DNA of 64,000 nucleotides, from assembly GCF_021917145.1 (NCBI RefSeq), contig NC_061080.1, positions 4,446,693-4,510,692 of the forward strand, given 5' to 3'. Within the stretch, counting starts at the first letter, position 1, and every line of letters starts with the position of its first letter. Positions 13,601-25,489 of the stretch are shown one piece after another. The DNA comes from Hypomesus transpacificus (taxonomy: Eukaryota; Chordata; Actinopteri; Osmeriformes; Osmeridae). The position numbers and the translations under genes were made by a program. The notes beneath the pieces are model-generated. The model made no database searches, was not told where the DNA came from, and saw only the letters and a program-made list of their open reading frames with translations.

Positions 13601-14722
13601 TTTAAATCTAGCATTTGTGAGGTTTTTGTTATCAAGCAGCACTCCCTGTCTGGGTCTGCCTGCCTCTGACCAGACTCTAAAGGCTTCTCTAGCAGCAGCA
13701 TGTTGCTCAGACACAAACTCATTCCAGACAGGCCGTGCGTTAGGGACCTTACTCTTGTGATTAATAAAAGGTTCACTGGAAGCATAAAGACATTTGACAA
13801 TATCATCATACATGGCACAGAGCTTTTCAGCATGATGTTTATCCTTGCAGTTCATATCCGTGCACATTAGGGCATCCCTAGAAAATGCAACATCACTATG
13901 TAAGCTGTCAGTTAATAGAGAATATCTGTGCCGAACCTCTTTGGTCAATTTTGACCAGTCCAGTTTTCTTGGGGGGCCAGCAACAAGGGTACAATCTCAA
14001 CATTTAGCAGCATAGCAACTGGTATGTGATCAGTGGTGGCCAGCCCATAACACATCTCTATACTTTCCAGTGAGTCATGAGCATCGGCTGTGGTTACAAT
14101 ATGGTCTAGCCAGGAAGTTGTGTGCCACGTTTCACTTATATAGGTAAAACTTGTATCAGGCAATAACGCTTGATATAATTAATTTAGTTTCATTACAGAA
14201 CTGCTGCAGATGTTGTGCGAATAAACGCTTATCTGACATTTCAGCATTAAAATCACCCATGACATAGACACAACATGAACTATTGTCCTCTATGAAGGAC
14301 TGAATAAAAGCTAACCTGTTCTGAAATTCATCCTCATGGTCATAGGATTCATATGGTGTGTACACATTTACAATAGTAAATTTATTTTCATTGTGATTAA
14401 ACTCCAACCCAATAGCCCAGTCAACGTTAAGCCACACCACCTTTACCGTTGGGTCATATTTTATGTTCCACAGTATAGCTACACCACCAGCTATCCTCCC
14501 ACAAACCATTCTCATGCTGAGATTGGTAGTGGACTCTCCAGCACTATGAAACATCTTGTGTAGGGAGTTCAATTTGTCCAGATCTTGCTTGGCCATCCAG
14601 GTTTCTTGAAGGCAGACAATGTCACTCTCGTCCAGCAATGTGTCCACCACCAAACGTCTTGATCTATCAGCAGCAGTATGTCCTACTCGGAGGCCACGAG
14701 CGTTGTAGGATACAACCCGCAT
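10631..14722 (-). pseudogene. LINE copy 2 with nested solo LTR
   Basis: Same structure as copy 1: EN 14722-14156, EN end 14163-13945, linker 13948-13562, RT start 13565-13044, LTR 12001-13094, RT middle 11939-11748, YADY-bearing region 11595-11284, C-terminus 11069-10821. It carries the same frameshifts, so the lesions predate the array. Confidence 0.88.
12001..13094. mobile_element. Solo LTR (unit C)
   Basis: Same 1,094-bp element, same insertion point and GTTG flanks as in units A and B. Confidence 0.82.
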
Positions 14723-16290
14723 TAATGATCTACCACGGACCCATCAGGGCAGCTGGCCGGTGTGTCTGTCTCCCTGGTCTCTACATATAGGCCTACATTC
14801 ATCCCAGCATCATGACTGAGCTGAAGCTCGGTACCCTGAGAGTGGGGGGTATGCTCTGGTCGAGCTTTTTTGAAAGTATAGACCAAGGGTAATTACCACA
14901 CCACAACTGTCCCACCATTACCCATAGGTGGCGCTACATTCCACGCCCTAAAGCACAAAGGCTTTCTGGAATGGATAGGCTAACCAAGCCCCCTCCCTTC
15001 ACTCCTTGGGTTGAAATAAAGGCCCTTGTGGATCTTGATGGTATTATATTTCAGATTTGGTATCCCATTGGTAATTCTGCAGCATAGATTTTTCTATACA
15101 GTTCCAATTTGTCAAGAATATACATTTTTCAATGGTTCGCAATGTTTGGAGGAATCCGCCATTACTGCTTGCAGTTATATTTATTATTATTCTTGTTCCA
15201 TGGAAGTCAATGGCAGCCCCTAGAACACTTCGACAACTTTTTGTGAAATTTGGCACACTCATTAAGGACAGTTGATTCTATACCTACACCAAGTTTCATG
15301 TCTCCCATTAGACCACTCCAGCGCCACCAATGGGTCAAAGTTGGACTTGTGTTTACACACGCAACTTTTGAACCGTATGACCCATTTTCAAAAATGAGGT
15401 ACCATTGGATTCCCTGGTTCAAGCCGAGTTCAACGCACCCCATGGCGTCAATTTCCGGTTATATAGATTTTCCGCTACTTCCGGTTTTATCAAAAACCTT
15501 TGAAAGCCTACTCCTCCTACAATTTTTGTCATATCTTCTTCAAAGTTACCAGAGATGATCTTCAGACCAAGCGTCACAAAAGTTATCGAAAAGAATTTTG
15601 ATCCTCACAACCGTTTGTCCGGTACAGCCAATCAAATTCATCAGAAAAGCCGCCAAACAGGATGTGAAGTCCTGTCTCAGCAAATCTTTGAGATATCAAC
15701 ACGAAACTTGGTATATCGATGGAAGACACTACAACATGTTACCGTGTGCAAAGGCAACTTCATATCTCCAAAAATGATTGATATAAAGCAAATTGAACTT
15801 ATCGCTAACGCTAAAATAATGCTTTACACATCAGCCAGTCAAAAACTGATACTCTGATTCAATCACAAGTTCATATGAAGACTCTTGAGAATGTTTATAA
15901 CACAAATCTGTGAAAAAGTTGACTGTAAGATCAAAGGTCGATTTTTGGTGAATATTTGAAACATGCTTGCTTGGCTAATTTCTAGCCAAATTTCCAATGA
16001 ATGTCTCCCCTCCTCCTGCCCGCGCGTGCTCCACATCCTCACACACTCAGCCTTAACTTACACACGCGCGGGCTTGGCAAGACGCACACGCAACATTTCA
16101 GGAGAGTGTGGGCTGACCAAGCCCCCACTCATTCCTTGGTTTCTAGCCAAGGCCTTGTGGATCTTGTAATCTTGGATCTCTTAACAAAAGCTGATCTTTT
16201 TAGTATTGCATTTCCGATTTTGTATGCAATGGTAAAAAGTTATACAAATCCTGAAACATTGATATATATATATGTATTTATATATATATA
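14723..16290. repeat. Non-LINE block of unit C
   Basis: Equivalent block, near identical to that of unit B. No gene seen. Confidence 0.7.
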
Positions 16291-19200
16291 AATCTTTATT
16301 TCAGACGCCAAGTTCCACATAAAATAACAGACATAGAGCTATAAAAAAGAGAGTAAAACGAAAACATAAAACATAGATAATACAGTGCATAAAAAGTATG
16401 AAGACTTTTGTGCCAATGTAGTCTTAAGTTCCAAGTAATCGATAGCAGCTCTTTAGAGGGTTGACCAGGGCCTCTACTATTCAGTTCTCAGACTTGTCCA
16501 GTCGACACATGAAACCATACATCAGTTGTCTCAGGAGTGCCTTACAGGTTGGTACGTGCTTAGACAGAAACAACTGACCAGCACTATGCCACCTAGGCAC
16601 ATTAAGTAGCAATCTAAAAGCATCATTGAAACCATACATCAGTTGTCTCAGGATTGCCTTACAGGTTGGTACGTGCTTAGACACAAACAACTGACTAGCA
16701 CTATGCCACCTTGGCACATTAAGTAGCAATCTAAAAGCATCATTGTAGGCTACTTTCAGTATCTGTATACTCCTTTACCTGTACATAGACCACAAATGAG
16801 CAGTGTACAATGGTGTTATGTAGGTTCTAAACAGGGAACATTTAACTGAATCTGAGCACATAGAAAACGTCCTTAATAACATACTGGCCTGAGAATATAT
16901 TTGACAGCGCTGTTGATACATATCGTTGTCATCTGTCCAATCATCAGAAATGACATGGCAGATATTTTATTTCCTCACAAACACCAAGGGGACTGCCAGA
17001 TAAATAAAAGGTAGGGAAGGTTAATTTCCTGTCCTGATTACTTCTGACTATCATTATGTGGCTTTTCTTTGCATTATATTTTATATCATGATCTAAGCCA
17101 TACTGAGAGCACACCCATAGCATCTGTTGCAACAGGCTGAGTGGAACCAGATAATCTGCGTACATCAGATGATTGACAATAGATTCACCAACAAGACAGC
17201 CTGTATTTGTCTTATTCAGCTGGCTTGATAAGTCGTCCATATCCATATTAAACAAAAAGGGAAATCAAATTCCTCCTTGTCGAACTCCGTTACCAACATG
17301 GAAAGCAGCTGATACAACATTGTCCCATTTAACATGAAAAGTTTGATTTGCATACCAGAACACCAAAATCCTCACAAGAGGTTTAGGGAAACCTCTCGCT
17401 ATTAGCTTCATAAACAGTTTTTCATGACAAATTCGATCGAAAGCTTTGTAAGCATCAATAAAGCATAAAAATACAGATGAATTAAGACTTGTGTACCTGA
17501 GACAATCTCCTTCAGAGCATAGATACAGAGATCAGTACCATGTTTTCTTTTAAAACCAAACTGATTTTCTGCAGTCAGAATATACATTTCCAATTTCAAT
17601 CAAATAATTCTCTCAAACACTTTAGACAAGATACTGGCCAATGCAATGGGTCGATAGTTGTGTAGCCCGGGTGGTAAACATTTCTGTTGAAACAATCCTA
17701 TTACATAAATATAAAAGTTTGAATACATAATACTTAAGTTCATAGTTTAATAAATAGACTTTAAGGTTTGAGAGTATGATTTTGATTTGATGAGAAATGC
17801 ATATTGTTCATGTTTTACTGAATACAGCATTTGGAAATGTATATCTGTTGTTTAAAAAACGCATGTTAAAATGTACCGGTTACAAATATGAAGAGAGTAA
17901 GATGAATGTTTTGTGAATCTATGTTGTTGCTTTAATTTTGATTATGATGTTAAGCCAATCCGGTTTGAGGTCAAAGGGCAGGGTAACACGGGAAGTTGGG
18001 GTAGATGAGGTTGGAGTAGAAAAAGACAGAGCGAGCGGAGGAGTTGGAGGGAGAAGAAAATTGTAGCGTACGGTAAAATACCAAGAGTGAAGATTTTATA
18101 TTATCATTAGTGGTGTTATGTTTATATTGTTGGGTGAATATCTCAACCAACAACAATAACCCAGAAAGAGGAGTTTGGCTGTTGGCGGTTTTGGATTAAG
18201 CACGGGCTTTGCCGCCAGACTAGCGACAGCGAGTGCCAGGTTGGAGCCGGTGGAGGTCGGGATTGTCGTCGTCCTCAGTCTTCTTCCTGAGTTGGTTCGT
18301 CTCGTAAATCCACGAGAGTATTTGGTCGGTCTCTCCTTCACCTGCTGCCGCCCTTCTGCCGCAGTGCGTGTGCTACCGCACTGCTGATCCGAGGTACCAG
18401 CTCCTTGTTATTTTGTGCCATCCTGGCGAAACAGCCATTTTGTTTACGGCTACAACGCACACGAGCTACACTCAGGCCTGCACCGTAGAACTGTACTGAA
18501 TTAAGGTATTCGTGTAGTTAGCATTGCCGGCTAGTTTGTATTGTGTGTCCATGTGCATTACGATGTCATGTAAATGTTGAACCAATAACTGAAGAACTGA
18601 TTTTTTGTCTGAAGTAAATCTTTCCTGTTTTTGTTTAACAGTTGGTTGTATTGTTTTTTTCATATGTTAAATTGGTTTAAGTTAGTAACAATTACTAACG
18701 AACTCAGGTTAGCCACCTCTCATTACAAATCCACCAAACTAGAGAGGCGCTACAGTTGTCTATGCTGTTCAGTTTACCAGCCTTATCTTTAACAACAGGC
18801 ACTAACAGTACTGACATAATAGAGTTCGGTAGAACACCATGAACCATAATTCCAGTGAGACACATGGCTAGAAATGGACTGAGTCTATAACTGGCATTTT
18901 TTAGATGCTCTGCAGAAATGGAATCCATACCACAAGCTTTGTTGTTGTCTAGCATGTGGATGGCATCATAAATATCTACTGATCTAACTATCAAGTCTGC
19001 AGAGATACCTTTATATTGATTATCAATTCTCACTGTGTTACTTTGAACACAATTAAATAGTTTACTGTAGTGCTCATGCCATAGATCAGCAATCTTCTCT
19101 GGACAACTAACCCCTTTGATATCAGAAGGGAGGGGAGTTCTGTTATTATTTATGATCTTGACCTCCTTCCAGAAGTCAGTAAGATTGTTATTCTGCATCT

Positions 19201-20382
19201 TTCTGGCCAGCGAGTCTACTCTCATTGTGTTTTCATTTCTCTTAATGAAACGAGTGCATATTTAAATCTAGCATTTGTGAGGTTTTTGTTATCAAGCAGC
19301 ACTCCCTGTCTGGGTCTGCCTGCCTCTGACCAGACTCTAAAGGCTTCTCTAGCAGCAGCATGTTGCTCAGACACAAACTCATTCCAGACAGGCCGTGCGT
19401 TAGGGACCTTACTCTTGTGATTAATAAAAGGTTCACTGGAAGCATAAAGACATTTGACAATATCATCATACATGGCACAGAGCTTTTCAGCATGATGTTA
19501 ATCCTTGCAGTTCATATCCGTGCACATTAGGGCATCCCTAGAAAATGCAACATCACTATGTAAGCTGTCAGTTAATAGAGAATATCTGTGCCGAACCTCT
19601 TTGGTCAATTTTGACCAGTCCAGTTTTCTTGGGGGGCCAGCAACAAGGGTACAATCTCAACATTTAGCAGCATAGCAACTGGTATGTGATCAGTGGTGGC
19701 CAGCCCATAACACATCTCTATACTTTCCAGTGAGTCATGAGCATCGGCTGTGGTTACAATATGGTCTAGCCAGGAAGTTGTGTGCCACGTTTCACTTATA
19801 TAGGTAAAACTTGTATCAGGCAATAACGCTTGATATAATTAATTTAGTTTCATTACAGAACTGCTGCAGATGTTGTGCGAATAAACGCTTATCTGACATT
19901 TCAGCATTAAAATCACCCATGACATAGACACAACATGAACTATTGTCCTCTATGAAGGACTGAATAAAAGCTAACCTGTTCTGAAATTCATCCTCATGGT
20001 CATAGGATTCATATGGTGTGTACACATTTACAATAGTAAATTTATTTTCATTGTGATTAAACTCCAACCCAATAGCCCAGTCAACGTTAAGCCACACCAC
20101 CTTTACCGTTGGGTCATATTTTATGTTCCACAGTATAGCTACACCACCAGCTATCCTCCCACAAACCATTCTCATGCTGAGATTGGTAGTGGACTCTCCA
20201 GCACCATGAAAGTTCTTGTGTAGGGAGTTCAATTTGTCCAGATCTTGCTTGGCCATCCAGGTTTCTTGAAGGCAGACAATGTCACTCTCGTCCAGCAATG
20301 TGTCCACCACCAAACGTCTTGATCTATCAGCAGCAGTATGTCCTACTCGGAGGCCACGAGCGTTGTAGGATACAACCCGCAT
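16291..20382 (-). pseudogene. LINE copy 3 with nested solo LTR
   Basis: EN 20382-19816, EN end 19823-19605, linker, RT start 19225-18704, LTR 17661-18754, RT middle 17599-17408, YADY region 17255-16944, C-terminus 16729-16481. It has a private T-to-A change near 19500 (GATGTTAATCC against GATGTTTATCC) that adds a stop in the linker. Confidence 0.88.
17661..18754. mobile_element. Solo LTR (unit D)
   Basis: Same element and flanks. Its presence in the outermost unit shows the LTR insertion predates the whole visible array. Confidence 0.82.
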
Positions 20383-22052
20383 TAATGATCTACCACGGAC
20401 CCATCAGGGCAGCTGGCCGGTGTGTCTGTCTCCCTGGTCTCTACATATAGGCCTACATTCATCCCAGCATCATGACTGAGCTGAAGCTCGGTACCCTGAG
20501 AGTGGGGGGTATGCTCTGGTCGAGCTTTTTTGAAAGTATAGACCAAGGGTAATTACCACACCACAACTGTCCCACCATTACCCATAGGTGGCGCTACATT
20601 CCACGCCCTAAAGCACAAAGGCTTTCTGGAATGGATAGGCTAACCAAGCCCCCTCCCTTCACTCCTTGGGTTGAAATAAAGGCCCTTGTGGATCTTGATG
20701 GTATTATATTTCAGATTTGGTATCCCATTGGTAATTCTGCAGCATAGATTTTTCTATACAGTTCCAATTTGTCAAGAATATACATTTTTCAATGGTTCGC
20801 AATGTTTGGAGGAATCCGCCATTACTGCTTGCAGTTATATTTAGGATTCCTCCGTCAGGAGGAAACCTATTGTTATTGTTAGTTTTATTAGGATTCCTCC
20901 GTCAGGAGGAAACCTATTGTTATTGTTAGTTTTATTATTATTATTATTCTTGTTCCATGGAAGTCAATGGCAGCCCCTAGAACCCTTCGACAACTTTTTG
21001 TGAAATTTGGCACACTCATTAAGGACAGTTTATTCTATACCTAGACCAAGTTTCATGTCTCCCATTAGACCACTCCAGCGCCACCAACGGGTCAAAGTTG
21101 GACTTGTGTTTACACACGCAACTTTTGAACCGTATGACCCATTTTCAAAAATGAGGTACCATTGGATTCCCTGGATCAAGCCGAGTTCAACGCACCCCAT
21201 GGCGTCAATTTCCGGTTATATAGATTTTCCGCTATTTCCGGTTTTATCAAAAACCTTTGAAAGCCTACTCCTCCTACAATTTTTGTCATATCTTCTTCAA
21301 AGTTACCAGAGATGATCTTCAGACCAAGCCTCACAAAAGTTATCGAAAAGAATTTTGATCCTCGCAACCGTTTGTCCGGTACAGCCAATCAAATTCATCA
21401 GAAAAGCCGCCAAACAGGATGTGAAGTCATGTCTCAGCAAATCTTTGAGATATCAACACGAAACTTGGTATATCGATGGAAGACACTACAACATGTTACC
21501 GTGTGCAAAGGCAACTTCATATCTCCAAAAATGATTGATATAAAGCAAATTGAACTTATCGCTAACGCTAAAATAATGCTTTACACATCAGCCAGTCAAA
21601 AACTGATACTCTGATTCAATCACAAGTTCATATGAAGACTCTTGAGAATGTTTATAACACAAATCTGTGAAAAAGTTGACTGTAAGATCAAAGGTCGATT
21701 TTTGGTGAATATTTGAAACATGCTTGCTTGGCTAATTTCTAGCCAAATTTCCAATGAATGTCTCCCCTCCTCCTGCCCGCGCGTGCTCCACATCCTCACA
21801 CACTCAGCCTTAACTTACACACGCGCGGGCTTGGCAAGACGCACACGCAACATTTCAGGAGAGTGTGGGCTGACCAAGCCCCCACTCATTCCTTACTGTC
21901 TAGCAAAGGCCTTGTGGATCTTGTAATCTTGGATCTCTTAACAAAAGCTGATCTTTTTGGTATTGCATTTCCGATTTTGTATGCAATGGTAAAAAGTTAT
22001 ACAAATCCTGAAACATTGATATATATATATATGTATTTATATATATATATAT
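20383..22052. repeat. Non-LINE block of unit D
   Basis: Equivalent block with two hairpin minisatellite units and several substitutions shared with the 51-kb copy. No gene seen. Confidence 0.7.
20843..20936. repeat. 47-bp hairpin minisatellite
   Basis: Two 47-bp repeats starting at 20843 and 20890. Each contains AGGATTCCTCC, a GTCA loop and GGAGGAAACCT, an 11-bp stem with one mismatch. Unit A has a degenerate version at about 3807-3870; units B and C and the 51-kb copy have none. The spacer is ATTGTTATTGTTAGTTTTATT-like. Confidence 0.85.
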
Positions 22053-22636
22053 AAATCTTTATTTCAGACGCCAAGTTCCACATAAAATAACGGACATAGA
22101 GCTATAAAAAAGAGAGTAAAACAAAAACATAAAACATAGATAATACAGTGCATAAAAAGTATGAAGACTTTTGTGTCAATGTAGTCTTAAGTTCCAAGTA
22201 ATCGATAGCAGCTCTTTAGAGGGTTGACCAGAGCCTCTACTATTTAGTTTTCAGACTTGTCCAGTCGACACATGAAACCATACATCAGTTGTCTGAAGAG
22301 TGCCTTACAGGTTTGTACGTGCTTAGACACAAACAACTGACTAGCACTATGCCACCTAGGCACATTAAATAGCAATCTAAAAGCATCATTGTAGGCTACT
22401 TTCAGTATCTGTATACTCCTTTTCCTGTACATAGACCACAAATGAGCGGTGTACAATGGTGTTATGTAGGTTCCAAACAGAGAACATTTAACTGAATCTG
22501 AGCTCATAGAAAACTTCCTTAATAACAGGATTGTGTACCTAGAGACAATCTCCTTCAGAGCATAGATACAGAGATCCGTACCATGTTTTCTTTTAAAACC
22601 AAACTGACTGACTGCAGTCAGAATATGCATTTCCAA
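22053..22636 (-). pseudogene. LINE copy 4, internally deleted fragment
   Basis: Open frame 22636-22244 (130 codons) joins the RT segment QFGFKRKHGTDLC directly to the C-terminal part (SDSVKCSLFGTYITPLY onward). The intervening RT, including the catalytic box, is gone. This copy has one, not two, copies of the 39-codon C-terminal repeat. It also keeps the RT reading frame after EIVS that array copies have lost, so it is an older or less damaged sequence. Confidence 0.8.
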
Positions 22637-22914
22637 TTTAGCTACCTAAACTGTCCAAGCAACCAGAACTGGTGTATCATCTTGTTAGCAAATCAAATTG
22701 TTCATAACAGGATCATTTGTCAAGAAGCTAGACTACTAGCTTCCAGCTCCAAAATAACAGTAATACAAGGCTGTTGAGCTTTAAATAAATATTGTCAAAC
22801 CCTGTCAAAAGTAACATATAAAATTTGAGTGAGAGGTTGTTTTTAACATCTGATTGTATAATGTGTTGCAGTTGGAGAGTGTAAGCTGTGTTGTTTCTAA
22901 TACTTGTTGAGTGT

Positions 22915-23045
22915 ACTGTAGACTGAACTGGCTGGTGAAGAGACCATAAGCTGGCTGATGATGGGAGACTGAGCTGGCTGGAGATGGTAGCCTGATCTGA
23001 CTGGAGATGGTAGACTGATTTGGGATGGGAGATTTAGCTGACTAG
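22915..23045. repeat. Degenerate minisatellite (GCTGGCTGGAGATGGTAG-like)
   Basis: Repeated words such as GAGCTGGCTGGAGATGGTAG and CTGACTGGAGATGGTAGAC recur every 23-27 bp. No coding potential is evident. Confidence 0.6.
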
Positions 23046-23189
23046 TCCCTGAAGCTATTGAAATGGTACTTTGCTTCTGAAGCAACCTAATCCCTACCAC
23101 GGATATACAGTCAGAGGTTTTCATCCATTTGCCTGTCAGCAGTAACTAGCAACTTGCCAGTTATGTGTGTATCACACACTATACATTTG

Positions 23190-23645
23190 AGACACGGACT
23201 GTCTCTCCACCTTCAAGAGAAGGCTCAAGACGAACTTGTTCCGGGAGTACAATGGTACTTAAGAATGGTTTGCTGAACCCAACGCAAGTTTCCTCAAGGA
23301 TTACAATGACTCTTGCTTAGACTGTTGCTCTCTGGTTAGTGGTAGCTGATTTAAACTGTTGTATTCTATTTTAGTTATTCCTATTTGTATTGCTTTCCTA
23401 CAGGTACACTTGCACTTAGAGATTAATGTTATGTAATTTTAACTTGTTTAACTACATGCTCTTATGGTTTCTTCCCTTTAGCACTATTTTTTGGTTGTTC
23501 ACAATATGTACTTCTTGTTTTTGACTACTTGCAATGCTGTGGGGCTATCTTGTTGTTATTATCAGTGACCTATGCACTTTGTAAAGCTCTCTCTTGGAAG
23601 TCGCTTTGGATAAAAGCGTCTGCTAAATGAATAAATGTAATGCAA
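23190..23645 (+). mobile_element. 5'-truncated LINE 3' tail (L2-like, SINE partner)
   Basis: The start encodes a LINE C-terminal end (LSTFKRRLKTNLFREY). A 3' UTR follows, ending AAGTCGCTTTGGATAAAAGC and GTCTGCTAAATG with a short ATGTAATG-type tail. A second copy of this 3' UTR is at about 40.06-40.32 kb. The last 40 or so bases are the same as the tails of the SINEs in this window, the usual sign of a LINE-SINE mobilisation pair. Confidence 0.75.
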
Positions 23646-24137
23646 ATGTACATTTTTACTTAGTCTCTTTCTGCTAAATGTTCGTTTGGTGTATTTTTTC
23701 CTTTTGCATATAATGTTGAATGGGATGGCTAGTTCACTGTGATACACCAACTCTGGTAAGGCTTGAGCATAGGGCTTGAATTGTAGTTGCTTCCTCAGGT
23801 AAAGGTTCCCTTTAGGGCTTGTATCTTTGTGTATTACAAGACAAAAGTGAAGGAAAGAAAGTAGTTATTTTAAATCAGATCATTTCTTGAACTATATATT
23901 TAGTTATTATAAATAATATTCACATAAAATGCACTTCAAATGCAATTAATAATATAGCCTAACAAATATGCTGGTTCAAGTGTAATGTTGCTATGCTTCT
24001 TTACGGAATACCTGAATTATACAATTGTTTGACTTGTTTTTATGCATTTGAAGGTCTGTTACCCACTGACAGTATTACCGGCTAACCAAAATGCATATGT
24101 GAATGTTGACGGCCTACGTTGAATATTGGGGTACACG

Positions 24138-24485
24138 ATTGGTGGATGTTATGAAGGTGTCATGTATATGAGCTCTGATTGGATGCGGACTATAGGTGTC
24201 CTGAAAACTTGCCTGTGTCGATAAAGAAACAAAATGTTTGTTCCGTGAAAAATGTGCCGTAACTGGACATGCAAACACATTGTAAAAGGGTTGAAGAAAA
24301 GTTTTAAAGCGATACAGAAAAATCCTGCTCCTCTATCGCGAGGGATCGTTCTAATGCACGATTTTGAGCTTCAGCCCTCCACCTTCAGGACCCAAACAAG
24401 AAGACTTATTTCATCTTTGAAGACCTGAAGACAACTAACGTTACTACTGCAGCCCTTTTCATTTTCCTTGTTGCACTATTTGACC
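24138..24485 (+). promoter_or_regulatory. Putative Helentron promoter and non-coding leader exon
   Basis: Two ATTGG (inverted CCAAT) boxes lie at about 24138-24142 and 24177-24182. Downstream sequence ends in an excellent splice donor, GACC|GTGAGT, at 24485/24486. The next acceptors are at 25411 and 26222, each directly before an ATG, so this is best read as promoter plus 5' UTR exon. No TATA box or start site is established; transcript data would decide. Confidence 0.4.
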
Positions 24486-25411
24486 GTGAGTAATCATTAC
24501 ATATAACGACAGTAGCCTACAAAACATGTATCTTAGCGTTTTTATATGTATGATAATTGGAAGACTATTTGATACAGTTTTAAGGCGTGTTATTAGCTAA
24601 CAAGATATTAGCTAATTGGAGCTAGGCTAGGGGAGCTAAGGATTTCTTTGTTTACAGTATGTATTGCAGGCTTGCAAGCTATAACACTTTTAACATTATT
24701 GTCATGTTACGCTGTGGGACCCACATTCGAACGATCACATATTGTGACGCTGCTCATTAACGGGTTACGTTCTACAGTACGTTTGGAACTTGTTTGATAA
24801 GATAGCTGTAGTGCTAGCCGTAGCCTAGTGCTAATTGCTTTGAGAAACAGCCATTGTAGAAGGTGTCCGGATAATTTAACTCAAACATTGTGACCAAAGA
24901 TAGTGCTAACAAAGTGTTAAATAACTCTCGATTTTGTGGAAAATAGAAAACATTTAAGCGAACGTTTGAAGTCGGTCTGAAAGTGGTTAAAAAGTATCAG
25001 CGGAAATTCCAGGAATTATTTCATTGTTTGTTCTCGAAACTATATAGCGAAATTTTAAACAAATATGTAGACACACACCCCTTAATGCTATTAAAAGGTC
25101 AAGGACTCGTACTAATGTAACATTTTATCTATATATACACAAATTTGGTTTTATCGTCTTCAATCTGCTTCTTAATATCTACAGACTTAAATTTGAATGT
25201 ACACAGTAGAAATAGAATACAGGGAAATATTGGATGTGTAAAGTAAAAAGAGGTTGGTGTCTTGAGAATCCAAACCATCTTAGCATGTTCTCAAAGGTCT
25301 GTATACTAGAACTGTTGAGCATGAAGTTACAATTATTTAAGATTATGAAATAGTTGTTCAGTAGTGTGGTATGTGGCTTTTAATAGTTGTGATTTTTTCT
25401 GTATTTTTTAG
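24486..25411 (+). other. Putative first intron of the Helentron gene
   Basis: AT-rich sequence between donor GTGAGT (24486) and acceptor TATTTTTTAG (ending 25411). Nothing else is recognisable in it. Confidence 0.4.
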
Positions 25412-25489
25412 ATGCCACGTTCCAGCAAACGTTCTACAGCGGCCAAGAAGAACTGGGCTGGTTCAGATGACCACGGGTCCACTTTCGAG
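25412..25489 (+). CDS. Possible small first coding exon of Helentron protein (26 codons)
   Basis: An ATG immediately after a pyrimidine-rich acceptor (TTTTTTAG) opens 26 codons, MPRSSKRSTAAKKNWAGS and onward. They end at GAG before GTTAGA, a usable donor. The following acceptor (GTTTTTCAG, ending 26222) is in the same phase, so this exon would fuse in frame to the main exon at 26223. The peptide is basic and starts MPR, like the main exon (MPRKNRRKGRNK), so either ATG could be used. Product: an N-terminal basic extension, possibly for nuclear targeting. Evidence is splice-site quality and phase only. Confidence 0.4.

Larger units (their letters stand above)
11378..17037. repeat. Macrosatellite unit C
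   Basis: 5,660-bp unit. The LINE part matches unit A (GACATTTCAGC, GAGATTGGTAG); the non-coding block matches unit B (GAAGTCCTGTC at about 15667, no hairpin minisatellite). This combination points to exchange between units after amplification. Confidence 0.95.
17038..22636. repeat. Macrosatellite unit D (right end, truncated)
   Basis: Last unit. It is collinear with A-C to about 22527, then jumps over roughly 0.8-1 kb of LINE sequence into the RT segment and stops near 22636, where unique DNA begins. Its non-coding block is closer to the copy at 51 kb than to A-C (GCCTCACAAAAG, CTATTTCCGG). It carries two 47-bp hairpin minisatellite units. Confidence 0.9.
22637..24100. other. Non-genic interval between array and Helentron
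   Basis: Apart from the minisatellite (22915-23045) and the LINE 3' tail (about 23190-23645), the interval is AT-rich sequence without supported exons. Confidence 0.5.
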
